This document shows, piece after piece, positions 22,904 to 34,622 of a stretch of DNA of 64,000 nucleotides. The first letter of the stretch is position 1. Each line of letters starts with the position of its first letter. Position numbers and translations under genes: made by a program. The notes beneath the pieces were generated by a model, which searched no databases, was not told the DNA's origin, and was given only the letters and a program-made list of their open reading frames with translations. Source of the DNA: Chlamydoabsidia padenii (taxonomy: Eukaryota > Mucoromycota > Mucoromycetes > Mucorales > Cunninghamellaceae); NCBI GenBank assembly GCA_025330725.1, contig JAIWND010000008.1:806001-870000 (forward strand), in the 5' to 3' direction.

Positions 22904-25063
22904 ATGCAACAAGTAAACGGGATACAAGTCCACAAATCAGATCCCTCGTTATTATATGAAGGTTTGGAAAAAGAACCTACTTGGTTTAGTGCTCAAGGCG
23001 GAGTCTACCAATGTTATGATAGAACCACCCGCCAACCTATTGCCATCAAGAAATACCTCGTAGAAGACACTCAACAACAAGGTGATCTCTTTGTAATGCC
23101 CCAAGAACTTGTCGAAAACGAAATATATACAATGACAAAATGCAACCACGACAACATTCTCAAACTACTCTCTGTCCATCTCTCTCAAGAATTCGTTTAT
23201 CTCGTCATGCCTCTTTGTGCGGGTGGCTCACTTCAACAATATGTATTTGATCATCATCTTACTTTTGGACAACTAGCTCATATTATTGCATCGGTAAAGT
23301 ACCTCTCTCTTCTTTTGGGAAAAAGTCAATACTCACTCTCTTTATTTACTTTGACTGTTTAGATTGCGGCTGGTTTGGAGGAAATCCATCGTCACGGGTA
23401 CATTCACCGGGATATCAAATGTGACAATATCTTTTTAGACGATCAAATGAATAAAGTCGTTATTGGTAAGGAAACAGCTTTTTTTTTTTATATATATTTA
23501 TTTACTAGACTAAAAACACTCATGGGAACTCACTTTTTTAATACATATTTACTGATTAGGTGATTTTGGTGTCGTATCGATTACTCCTGCAGCTGATTCA
23601 AGTGTAGAAGAGGCTGGTGTGGTCCTCTTTTGGGCTCCTGAACTTGTTCAAGGCAAAATGGTGAATCGAAAAGTGGACATTTGGGCTTTGGGGATCGTTA
23701 TTCTAGAAATCATTAATGGAGGGCGTGCGCCTTATGAAGATGAAAAGCTGGATGAAGAAGAGGTAAACAGGATCATGCACCTATATTATATATATTGATA
23801 TATCTAATGTACCTTTTTTTTTAATATATATATATAGATTAAACAACGAATTCTCACCAATGGCAAACCAACATACCCCCCTGGTTTACCGCCTTCACTA
23901 TTGGACCTATTAGATCATTGTCTTAACCTGGATCCACGTGCTCGGGCATCGGCAAGTGACATTTTAAAGGTAAACAGACTAAAAGAAGGTACCAAATCGA
24001 AAAAAGAAACTCATTCCTCTTTTATTTTTATATCTGGTAGCATCCATTCTTGTTTGAATTCAAACATGAACCTTTATTCGAATCATCTATACCGGATCAA
24101 CCATCTTTGGCCTCGATTGATCCAAGCGCAGTAGACGAAGATTCGATGCTTAGTGCTCTCAAGGTACTTCAAGGAATGGCTCATATCGATGAAATGGACA
24201 CAACTCCCGACTCTAGTTTACCTGCTCTCTCTGACACACCAGATTCACTCTCATCAACACAGTCTCACTACATTGGCACTACTGCGAAACAGCAACTACC
24301 AATAAGAAAATGTCGACTACCCATACGATCTTTTACTCTGCTAATGGACGAACAACATACGACATCGATCCCGGCTAAAGACAAAATTGCTGGTGTAAGG
24401 TTAAAACGACAATCTCTTACCGAAAAGCACTGGAATCAAGGGTCACGACTACCTATGCTCAAAAACATTCTGGAAACTCCATCATCACCTCCTCCTGCTC
24501 CTCCATCATCATCAGGTACAAAGTTACGAAAAGCTAGATCAGTTCGGCTACAGGATACTACCAAACCAAACGCCACCAACACCACCACTACTACTACTGT
24601 CAGAAAACCATTAACACGATCTCAAACACTCCCTTTACAGCAACTAGCCTCAAGAACCACTGACAAGCATCATCGACCTGATTCGATCCGGAGTAAAAAA
24701 GAACCACCCTCGACAACAAAGGAATCATTGGACTACCGACCGAAACGATTACCAGAAAGTAGGACAGCAAGATTGATGATGGGTATCAGCACAACAGGTC
24801 GCCGATCCAACAAATTATCATCATCATCATCACTATCACCACCACCGCCACCCCCTGAAAAGAAACGGCAGGATCGCCCATTGTCCTTTTCTGGATCAAA
24901 ATCTACAACTAAACGTCAGGACAACAAACAACAGCAGAAGGATGAACCGAAAACACGACGCAGATTCTCTACTTCAGCTCCAAAAGGAATCTCTTCGTCT
25001 AGTGGTGGGTCTCTTGGAAAACCTGATTCACTCAAAAGAATGAAAATGTTATGGGCTCATTAA
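22904..25063 (+). CDS. STE20/PAK-like Ser/Thr protein kinase with degenerate glycine loop and long basic tail
   Basis: Five exons (22904-23293, 23363-23465, 23560-23762, 23838-23969, 24041-25063) give 616 residues. The kinase domain fills residues about 18-285: the ATP lysine in IAIKKYL, catalytic loop IHRDIKCDNIF, DFG as GDFGVV, WAPELVQGKMV, VDIWALGIVILEI, and LDPRARASASDIL before HPFLF. This is a STE20-group pattern. Two departures are visible. The glycine-rich loop reads FSAQGGVYQC, lacking the first glycines of GxGxxG. The activation segment has VVLFWAPE in place of the usual GTPYWMAPE. The tail of about 330 residues is Ser/Pro/Arg/Lys-rich and disordered, with poly-Pro and SRTARLMMG; no CRIB or PH domain is seen. 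Activity is uncertain because of the loop, but HRD, DFG and Lys are intact. Confidence 0.88.
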
Positions 25064-25438
25064 ACTTTACTACCTCTCTCTCTCTCTCCCTTCCTTATTT
25101 ATATACCCTTTTATTAGTACATTAAGCTCTTTGTTATGATTTTTATCCCCTGTTTACTTATATATATATATCTAACCCTATCCCTCTACATTCATTTATC
25201 CATATTATTTATTATTACCCCATCAATAAAACTAGAAAACATAGTCTTTTTAATAAAATCATGCCGATGTCGGTATTCAAATATACATTAATGACTTCTT
25301 TGATGTGTATACCATGAAGATCGGGTTATTGTGAAATGGCTCCTCGGAGATATACAATGCTTTTTTTCACATTTCTTTATTTGTCCTCCTCTCTTTCTCT
25401 TTTTTTTTTTTTAAAAAAAAACTATAGGGTTTAGAGTA
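25064..25438. other. Intergenic spacer
   Basis: The kinase 3' region has a CT tract and AATAAA near 25226. A T-run then an A-run (about 25400-25420) lies before the next start. No gene is seen. Confidence 0.55.
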
Positions 25439-26014
25439 ATGCCGCCTCGATCAAAGAAGAATAAGAACAAGAAAAAAAAGGCGACCGACTCTACAGTGGC
25501 GGCGCCAGCATCCACACCTACACAACCGGTAGTAGCAACACCAGCAATTACAGTGACAGCACCAACAACAACAGAAATGCTACCTGTTTCTGTAAAAGCA
25601 GCAATCGATTCAGTGGTAGCATCCCACGTCTTGGATGTACAGACAATACTCGCATCACGACCACCACCAGCACCACCAGCCAAACCTAATGCACCTGAAA
25701 AACAAGTTGTATCAACAGATAAAGCTTCAAAGGCACCTGAAAGCAATGTTGGATTGACAGACGATGCTCCCACGGCACCTGAAAAGCAAGTTGGATCGGC
25801 AGACAATGCTCCCAAAGCACCTGAAAAGCAAGTTGGATCGGCAGACAATGCTCCCAAAGCACTTGAAAAGCAAGTTGGATCGGTAGACAATGCTCCCAAA
25901 GCACCGGAACCCACACTACAACTTCCACCCAAGCCGTCGGCCGTCGTTCCAACTACTCCACCCGCGCCTTTACCCAAGTCGCATAAAGAAAAGAAAAAAT
26001 GTATCATTCTTTAA
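25439..26014 (+). CDS. Low-complexity tandem-repeat protein with a C-terminal CaaX prenylation box
   Basis: A single exon encodes 191 residues. The N-terminus is highly basic (SKKNKNKKKK). An Ala/Thr/Pro-rich stretch follows, then repeats of about 14-16 residues built on APEKQVGSADNAPK (about five copies, the last two to three nearly identical). A basic tail ends KSHKEKKKCIIL. CIIL fits the CaaX rule, and a final Leu favours geranylgeranylation, so the protein may sit on the cytosolic face of a membrane, helped by the polybasic segment next to the Cys. No folded domain is seen and the family is unknown. The opposite strand is also open along most of this length because of the repeat composition; its Gly/Val product has no support. 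Confidence 0.75.
   Translation: MPPRSKKNKNKKKKATDSTVAAPASTPTQPVVATPAITVTAPTTTEMLPVSVKAAIDSVVASHVLDVQTILASRPPPAPPAKPNAPEKQVVSTDKASKAPESNVGLTDDAPTAPEKQVGSADNAPKAPEKQVGSADNAPKALEKQVGSVDNAPKAPEPTLQLPPKPSAVVPTTPPAPLPKSHKEKKKCIIL
25682..25915 (+). repeat. Tandem 42-60 bp coding repeat
   Basis: Direct repeats in the CaaX protein gene. The copies at about 25765-25810, 25816-25855 and 25858-25897 are nearly identical at the DNA level, which implies recent duplication or conversion. Confidence 0.65.
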
Positions 26015-26564
26015 TTAATAATCATAAACAGACTTTAATAACTATTAGTATTATTGATAAGAGAAAAAAATAACATGTCTATCCGAGCTTCTTTGCATGA
26101 ATGTCGGGTTTTGAAATTCTTTGGCCAGAAATGGCGTTGACCATTATTCTTATTAGCCAATTGTACTGGGCATAATTCTAATGAAGCATGTTTCCATGAC
26201 TAGTTCTTGATTAAAAGCTATTCTTTTTCTTTAAATGCACACGTTTTGCCATTCTTCCTCTCTCTGAACACATAATCTGTGCCACTTTTTTCTCTCATGT
26301 TTCATACACTTGTATATATAACACAAAGCTGGACAGAACTTTCTTCTTCCCTCACTTTTTGACATGTTGGTCTTTTTCACTTTAAATGAAGGTGGAGAAT
26401 GCAAAGATACTCTTTTGGACAGCATAAACGCATTGGCAAATCGGAGTGAGGGAGAGGGTACACTTTTTCAAATCCCGACAGGGCGATTTTCTCTTTTTAA
26501 AAAAAACTTTCTCCCCCTCTTTCATTCTTTCTCTCTTCCATTATTTTAACTTTATAAACCGACC
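26015..26564. other. Intergenic spacer with elements upstream of ORC1
   Basis: It holds TGCATGAAT at 26094-26102 immediately followed by GTCGGGTTTTGAAAT, and an exact TTCAAATCCCG at 26467-26477, 88 bp before the ORC1 start. No gene is supported. Confidence 0.6.
26467..26477 (-). promoter_or_regulatory. Dispersed element TTCAAATCCCG upstream of ORC1
   Basis: An exact copy 88 bp before the ORC1 start codon, in a pyrimidine-rich leader. Confidence 0.5.
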
Positions 26565-27008
26565 ATGGCCAGGACCACTCAACGCTCAAGATCGGGTCTT
26601 CCTAAAAGCAACATTATTACAACCAGCAGACGAACAAGAAGGAAAGTGAATTATAATGAAGACAGTGACAGTGACAGCAAACGATCCAAGAAGAAAACAC
26701 CCACCAACAAGAAAAACAACAAAAGCTACAGCGACGACAGCGATCAAGACGACGATATGGATACCTTCAGCATCAGTAGCAGTAGCAGCAGCGATGATAA
26801 CCCCAGTGATTCATCTTCTTCAGAAAGCGATCAGCCACGACCTACCAAGAAATTACTGTCAACCTTACCCAGTCGTAAACGATCCGAATCCATTCGTAAA
26901 CTGACCCGTGGTCCTCCTAGTAAACGAAAATTAGCGGCTGCCTCCAAACGATCAGTTCGACGGTAAACTACAAAAACAATTCTTTACTGTTTCCCTTTTG
27001 ACTTACGG

Positions 27009-27053
<45 letters not shown>

Positions 27054-28584
27054 TTAGGGTCAATTCCTCACTATCATCCATCACTCCTCTTCGAAAGGTG
27101 CAAACTGGTGATACGACCTCATTGACTTCTTATGAACTTGCACGGGAACGATTACATGTCTCAGCGGTACCTGATTCCTTACCTTGTCGAGAGGATGAAT
27201 TCGACGAGATCTCTGGGTATTTGGAAAGTGCTTTACAAGAAGGCACAGGGACATGTATTTGTAAGTCATGAACAAACACAGAGAAAAATGGGGGGGGGGA
27301 GGGGACTTGATATGACTAATTAGTCAACTCTTCTTTAAAAATGTAGATATCTCAGGAGTCCCAGGTACTGGCAAAACGGCGACTGTATTGGAAGTCATTC
27401 GTGGGTTACAATATCGATCTGAACAAGATACCGAAGTAAGTATACATAAAAATAAAAATAAAAACAATGCAAAACGGTGTACTAACAGCAGTATGAATAT
27501 ACTTTTATCTTTTGAAGGATATTCCGGCGTTTGATTTTGTCGAAATCAATGGGATGAAGTTGACTGATGCCAATCATGCGTATAGTTTATTATGGGATTG
27601 TTTGAATCATGACAAGACGGATAACAAAAAGAAGGTGACGGCGGCACATGCACTGGAATTACTGGAAAGTCGATTCAGTGAAGAACGATCAGATGGTAGG
27701 GTCACGTAAGTCAATCATAAAAATAAATAAAAAAGAGTAGTAGAATGTGTAAGTTTAACAAGAACATCCCCTTCTTTTTTTTTTTTTTTAGGGTAGTATT
27801 GATGGACGAACTGGATTTGCTTGTGACCAAGAAACAAACAGTGATGTACAACTTCTTTGAATGGCCCAGTCGACCTCACTCAAAACTCATTGTGGTAGCT
27901 ATTGCCAATACGATGGATCTTCCTGAACGAATCCTCAGCAACAAGATTTACAGCCGGGTGGGTGCCAAACGTATCAACTTCCAGGCCTATACTCATCAAC
28001 AACTCTATGAAATTGTCGAATCAAGATTAAGAGGGATTGATGCATTTGAAAATGATGCGGTGGAATTTGCGGCGCGCAAGGTAAGTGCAGTCAGTGGGGA
28101 TGCCAGACGAGCACTAGATATATGTCGGCGGGCGGTGGAAATTGTCGAACAACAACAACAGCAACAACAAGACGACAACAAGAAGAAAAAGGTAGTGGTG
28201 ACTATTGGTATTGTGAATCAGGCCATTAAGGAAATGTTTTCTTCACCATCCGTCGCCTTTATCCAATCTTGCTCTCTACACCAAAAACTGTTTTTGGTTT
28301 CGGTCATGCAACGTGTGCGTCAAATCGGGCTGGCGGAAATTGAATTTGGCGATGTGGCTCAACATCATCTCCAAACCTGTCAATGGCACCATCTGGAACC
28401 ACCAACCACTAGTGATTTGATGCGTATTTGTGAATCTTTGGGTCAAGCTCGGGCTCTAGTCGTCGAAGGTGGTCGTTTGGATCTGGGAATGCGCATCACT
28501 AATAATCTGTCTGAAGAAGACATCGTCATGGCCTGTAAACCGGATCGAATCATTGGTAGATTACTCTCCAGTTTTAATAAATAG
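26565..28584 (+). CDS. ORC1: Origin recognition complex subunit 1 (AAA+ ATPase)
   Basis: Five exons (26565-26962, 27058-27260, 27347-27435, 27518-27705, 27792-28584) give 556 residues. The first 140 residues are basic with acidic Ser/Asp clusters, a disordered region as in other ORC1 N-termini. The AAA+ core has Walker [10 protein letters not shown] near residue 205, the ORC1-typical FVEINGMKL and NHAYSLLWD, Walker [11 protein letters not shown] near 297, sensor 1 [14 protein letters not shown], and sensor 2 [15 protein letters not shown] winged-helix domain follows ([29 protein letters not shown]). ORC1 loads MCM at origins in the nucleus. It is short because there is no BAH domain before the basic region. 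Intron 1 contains a 43-T run. A poly-Gln/Lys insertion lies between the AAA+ and winged-helix parts. Confidence 0.95.
27010..27052. repeat. 43-bp poly-T run in ORC1 intron 1
   Basis: An uninterrupted T homopolymer ends a few bases before the GTTAG acceptor and forms an extreme polypyrimidine tract. Confidence 0.9.
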
Positions 28585-28727
28585 ATTGTTTATTGTTGTG
28601 TGTAACTTGATTAATAAAAACCAGTTGATAAAAGTAACATCACCGTTATCTGCATCATCATTCCATTATTTTATTCGTCTTTATGTATATATAAACTAAC
28701 AAAATTGTTAATAACTATATTAATAAC

Positions 28728-29663
<936 letters not shown>

Positions 29664-30394
29664 GTTGTGTGAGATCGAATTAAAAAAGATGAGAAGAACA
29701 AAGAAAAAATAAGGGGGCCTGGAAAACTGAATGTGGCGCCAGTTTTGAAAATAAATCGGTATTTGAATATAATACTGTATATGCGGCTTATCAATACTCT
29801 TTCATATCCCGAAATTCATGCAATTTTTTGTCGACTTTTGTCTATATAGATTGTGAGTGCCTACAGGTCAATACCACAATGCTGGAATTTATATTGATCC
29901 GATACTGGTGCCACAAAGATATACATATAAACAATGGTGACACAGATCGATACATTGCAATACAGGTCCATGCAGGCGGTAAAGATAGTAACAATACATA
30001 TAGACAGTAGAAACACACATAGTACACATATAAATTAATAAAAGACACACAGATAAAATAAAGGCATTTATATATACAATAATACATATAGCTGAATAGA
30101 AGACATATAGATAAAATAAAGACATGCAGATGCATCAAGGTGATCGTTCATATTTAAAAAACGCCCGCTTTTAAATCCATATATTGGGAATGAGAAGTCC
30201 AGCAAAAAAACGTATAATGTAATTGGGTAATTAGCTGTACGTCAAAAGTTCATTAGTCCTGTCAAGTTATAAGACAGTAAAGGGTAGTGAATAAGATAAG
30301 TAGTTGATTTGATAAGATTATGCAGATATTTATAATAGAAGGTCTATGGGGGATAAGGGATAATAACCAACACAATATGACAATATAATAAATA
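29664..30394. other. AT-rich spacer with short direct repeats
   Basis: Upstream of APT1 lie ATATCCCG and an exact ATTCATGCA (29814-29822). From about 30015 to 30125 a GATAAAATAAAG unit recurs with ATACATATA segments, an imperfect tandem repeat. No gene is seen. Confidence 0.5.
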
Positions 30395-30745
30395 CTACTG
30401 TAATAATATAAAAGAAGCCAGTTCACCAATTGCCATTTTTTCTTGCTTGATTAACTTGAGTTCGTCAACAGTCGCCATAACAGGAAATGAATCTTCATTA
30501 TATTGAAGTACGAATTTACCATTCAGTGCCACACAGTTATTCTTGAAAGTAAGTTGTAGCCGAGTACACCAACTAAAAGCTTGTCCTTCCAGCACAGCTT
30601 GTAGTTCTTCCACCATTTCCACAGGAGTGTAGCTAAAGAATTCCGCCAGAGAATCGTACCTTGCCATCCATTGCTGTGCTTCCGTTGCAAAGGTTGGAAA
30701 TCTAGTCCGTTGTCGTCGTTCAAGTAGGTGTTGGAGAAGATCTTG
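30395..30745 (-). pseudogene. Gag-like retrotransposon fragment
   Basis: The minus-strand frame from about 30745 to 30395 reads FATEAQQWMARYDSLAEFF, then VEMVEELQAVLEGQAFSWCT, then a helix and a stop. The spacing of WMARY, Glu-Glu-Leu, LEGQAFSW resembles the capsid-like core of LTR retrotransposon Gag proteins, in which W-x-x-R-Y and A-x-x-W occur at this distance. This is a pattern match from memory, not a search. There is an in-frame stop just upstream. No protease, reverse transcriptase or integrase and no LTR pair are visible, so it would be a remnant or a domesticated piece. The alternative is an ordinary lineage-specific protein. Confidence 0.35.
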
Positions 30746-30879
30746 TCATTCACGTCGTTCCTTGTCACATTATATAAAACAGGTATACAATAATCAACAA
30801 GAAGCCAAAGCCCACAACCACTTGTTGAAATGTGATTAATATCCTGGTCTTTTTTTGTTTTGTTTTTTTCTTTACTTAC

Positions 30880-30962
30880 TTCATATATCAAGGACAAAGA
30901 GAGGTCATAAACCACAAGTGACAATATGCATAAAAAGCAAGTTACAACATATAAAGACAAGT
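30880..30962 (-). other. 83-bp exon-like segment with canonical splice sites, hydrophobic frame
   Basis: On the minus strand, TTGCAG precedes the segment and GTAAGTAAAG follows it. The one open phase encodes a hydrophobic helix (VVTCFLCILSLVVYDLSLSL). Near copies recur at about 31790-31870 and, more diverged, at about 31925-32010, 32395-32460 and 32525-32620. See the tandem array entry. Confidence 0.4.
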
Positions 30963-31029
30963 CTGCAATAAGAGCAAGAAGTGCGATCAGTAACATTGTC
31001 TTTACTTGTTTTTTTTTTTTTCTTTACTT

Positions 31030-33000
31030 ACAACAAAGTACCCATAAACATTGCACATCATGATCCATCCCCAAGAATCAAATGGAGCGCCGTAACTGGT
31101 GGCGAATGCAACAAGCCCGAGACTAGGTAGATCCACATTAATGCTTCAACGTACCAGACATCCCGCTTTACCAGCACAACCCATTCGCTAGCAGATCCAG
31201 GTTTGGAACAGGACACGATGTCGCCTACGTCCTGCCACGGCAAAAAGGCTAAGCCTAATCACTATTCTACACAAGGTAGCCGCCTCGCAAAATCTGCCAA
31301 CTTATCCATTTGATTACTAACAGGAGACTTCACATATCAGAGGCAAAGAGAGAGATCATACACCACAAGAGACAATAAACATGGAAGGCAAGTAACAATA
31401 CGTGGAGACAAGTCTGCAATAAGAGCAAGAAGTGTGATTAGTAACATTATCTTTTCATGTTTTTTTTTCTTTACTTACCATAAAGTTCCCATAAACATTG
31501 TACATCATGATCCATCCCCAAGAATCAAATGGAGCGCCGTAACTGGTGGCGAATGCAACAAGCCCGAGAATAGGTAGATCCACAATAATGCTTCAACTAT
31601 CCAGACATCCCGCTTTACCAGCACAACCCATTCGCGAGCAGATCCAGGTTTGGAACAAGACACGATGTCGCCTACGTCCTGCCACGGCAAAAAGGCTAAG
31701 CCTAATCACTATTCTACACAAAGGTAGCCGCCTCGCAAAATCTGCCAACTTATCCATTTGATTACTAACAGGAGACTTCACATATCAGGGACAAAGAGAG
31801 ATCATACACCACAAGTGACAACAAGCATCGAAGGCAAGTAACAATAAAGGAAGACAAGCCTGCAATAAGAGCAAAAAGTGTTATTGGTAATCTTGTCTTT
31901 TCATGCTTTTTTTTTTTTTCTTCACTTACTTCGTACCAGAAGCAAAGAGAGATCACGAAACACCAGAGACAACAACCAAGGAAGAAATCCCAACCATAAT
32001 GCATGGAGACAAGCCTGCAATAAGAGCAAGAAGTGTGATTAGTAAGCTTGTCTTTTCATGTTTTTTTTTTCTTTACTTACAATAAAGTACCCATAAATAT
32101 TGTACATCATGATCCATCCCCAAGAATCAAATGGAGCGCCGTAACTGGTGGCGAATGCAACAAGCCCGAGACTAGGTAGATCCACAATAATGCTTCAACT
32201 ATCCAGACATCCCGCTTTACCAGCACAACCCATTCGCCAGCAGATCCAGGTTTGGAACAGGACACGATGTCGCCTACGTCCTGCCACGGCAAAAAGGCTA
32301 GGCCTAATCACTATTCTACACAAAGGTAGCCGCCTCGCAAAATCTGCCAACTTATCCATTTGATTACTAACAGGAGACTTCACATATCAGGGACAAAGAG
32401 AGATCATATACCACAAGTGACAATAAACATGGAAGTCAAGTAACAATAAAGGAAGACAAACCTGCAACAAGAACAAGAAGTGTGATTAGTAACATTGTCT
32501 TTTCTTGTTGTTATTTTTTTCTTCTTTATTTACTTTGTACCAGAAGCCAAGAGACATCATATACCACCAGAGACAACAATCAAGGAAGAAAGTCCAGCCA
32601 TAATGCATGAAGACAAGCCTGCAATAAGAGCAAGAAGAATGATTAGTGCCATTGTCCTTACTTGTTTTGTTTTTATCTTTACTTACAACAAAGTACCCAT
32701 AAATATTGTACATCATGATCCATCCCCAAGAATCAAATGGAGCGCCGTAACTGGTGGCGAATGCAACAAGCCCGAGAATAGGTAGATCCACAATAATGCT
32801 TCAACTATCCAGACATCCCGCTTTACCAGCACAACCCATTCGCTAGCAGATCCATGTTTGGAACAAGACACGATGTCGCCTACGTCCTGCCACGGTAAAA
32901 AGGCTAAGCCTAATCACTATTCTACACAAAGGTAGCCGCCTCGCAAAATCTGCCAACTTATCCATTTGATTACTAACAGGAGACTTCACATATCAGAGAC
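31030..33000 (-). repeat. Four-copy tandem array of exon-like units (447, 602 and 606 bp spacing)
   Basis: A block of about 300 bp is present four times. The same GATCCATCCCCAAG landmark occurs at 31062, 31509, 32111 and 32717. Copies differ at only a few positions. On the minus strand all four keep one open frame of about 60 codons (starting MPWQDVGDIVSCSKPGS in three copies; the fourth lost the ATG), and a second frame (LGLVAFATSYGAPFDSWGW) that runs into a GTAAGTAAAG-like donor in all but the second copy. Between blocks lie hydrophobic exon-like segments bounded by TTGCAG and GTAAGTAAAG. The layout suggests repeated duplication of an exon-intron unit of a membrane protein gene, or decay of a tandem gene family. 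No known family is recognised and no complete gene can be built. Confidence 0.7.
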
Positions 33001-33614
33001 AAAGAGGGAGCATAAATCTAGTGTACATAATTAACAATTCAGTTAGAGTATAAAACAGTAACAACTTTGGCTGAGTATCAATCAAGATGCATTGACTTAC
33101 CTTTATGACCAGAATCACAATAAGAGGGAGGAAGCCATGAGATTACATCTACCACAAAATAGATTTTCCATGTAGACAGCCATTAGGTGATTCATGAATT
33201 ACTTTTCTGTGTGAATTAATCCACCTTGTAATCATGGCCAGTAATAGGAATGAGTGCGGGGGACAACTTGTCTGTCAAGCACAGGTTCTTGAAGGGGGTT
33301 TGTTTAAATGGGATGTTTGTTTATATGGGAGTTTAAACAGAAAGAAAAAAGAAAAAAGAAAAAAGAAAAAAAAAATAAAAATAAAGGAAAGGAAAGAGAA
33401 GGAAAGAAAAGGAATTTTAGAAATCACGTTTTTCTAGTTCGCAAGGTGACGGGATTTTAATAACTTCGCGAAAAAGCATTTCCTTCTTCTTTGCCTTCCC
33501 ATTCCAAAGACAATCAACTTGGTCCTCTTCAACAAGGAACTCCCATTCGTTGTAACGATTAAATGATGAAGATAAATTAAAAGAGGTGACGAAACAACTG
33601 ACTCTGTGTTAGTA
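33001..33614. other. Spacer after the tandem array
   Basis: Purine-rich tract (GAAAAAA repeats, about 33340-33412) and an ACGGGATTTTAA variant near 33449. No gene is supported. Confidence 0.45.
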
Positions 33615-33869
33615 ATGGGCTCTCTTGGAAATCATCCAGACTGGATTAACACGGCAAAGGTAAAAGAAAGGCAGGAAGAGAAAGGGGTAGTAATGTATAC
33701 TTCCTCTTTCTTCTTGGACAATTACCTTACCCAAGACTATAATACTAATTCTTTTCAATTCATCTCGATGTAGAATCGATACCTACCAATTGACTATGGG
33801 CGAATCTCTTTTTTGGCTGATACAACAAACTGGGAAAAAGGACGACGTTCTCTAAATGGAATGCAATAG
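33615..33869 (+). CDS. Possible two-exon 46-residue protein
   Basis: Exon 33615-33659 (MGSLGNHPDWINTAK) ends at a GTAAAAG donor. Exon 33774-33869 follows a TGTAG acceptor in phase and encodes NRYLPIDYGRISFLADTTNW before a stop. The composition is balanced and unlike spacer DNA, but no family is recognised. It could equally be a fragment of a larger or decayed gene. Confidence 0.3.
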
Positions 33870-34345
33870 GCTTTGGTTGAAAAGAAAAATAATGCTATCG
33901 CAAACGCGGTGGACGTCGAGGGTAGATCGGGTGGTCAAGTATGACGATGGTACACCTCTTGATTGCAACGGGGGATATATATGTATGTCAAAGTAATCAT
34001 TGGTCCAGCAAGTTCAAAATATGTTGTCTTGTAGATTATTTTTAGATTGTTTTTATTGTAGATATAGTTTTATATTTAATCTTAATGGCAATAAAGTCTT
34101 CTTTTATCATATGTTTGCTGGTCAATATAAATGCGTTTATCAATGAAAGCGTTTCTATCATAAATGATTTATGTATCACGATGAATAACCCTACAAATAT
34201 GATGAATCATGTAAAATCCAAAATTACCTGGACAGTTAAAATACCTATGCCCCCGGGTTACCCCAATTGATGTTGTTGCTTCTGCTGCTGTTGCTGTTGC
34301 TGTGTTCTTGTTGGGTATGTTGATATTCAGTGGACTAAAAGTACG

Positions 34346-34381
<36 letters not shown>
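34346..34381. repeat. 36-bp poly-A run
   Basis: Uninterrupted A homopolymer followed by a GATGAAGAGGAT-type purine repeat. Confidence 0.9.
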
Positions 34382-34383
<2 letters not shown>

Positions 34384-34611
34384 TGAAGATGAAGAGGATG
34401 AAGAGGATGAGGATGAGGCAAACCTGTTTGACAAAGTCAGACTATGGGAGGAAACCTTTTGTTGGGCAGTTTCACTTCACATGCCGCGAGATTAAACATG
34501 TTGATTCATGGTTTAACGAAAGCAACCCAATCAGGCTTCATTGCCTTTGTTGACTTTTCTTCCTTGGATGTCGTCAACCATCCATTTGCCTGTAAAGCAA
34601 AAAACACGTGT

Positions 34612-34622
34612 CGGGATTTGAA
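34612..34622 (+). promoter_or_regulatory. Dispersed element CGGGATTTGAA
   Basis: Exact copy in a stretch without a supported gene. Confidence 0.4.

Noticed and set aside
25411..26007. Gly/Val/Ser-rich frame of about 198 codons on the minus strand
   Set aside because: It mirrors the repeat composition of the CaaX protein gene; the plus strand has basic ends and a CaaX box that make sense, while the minus product does not.
31030..33000. Tandem array as a CRISPR-like or LTR repeat
   Set aside because: Units are hundreds of bases long with unequal spacing and no short repeat-spacer pattern; this is eukaryotic DNA. No terminal TG...CA LTR structure or primer-binding site was found.
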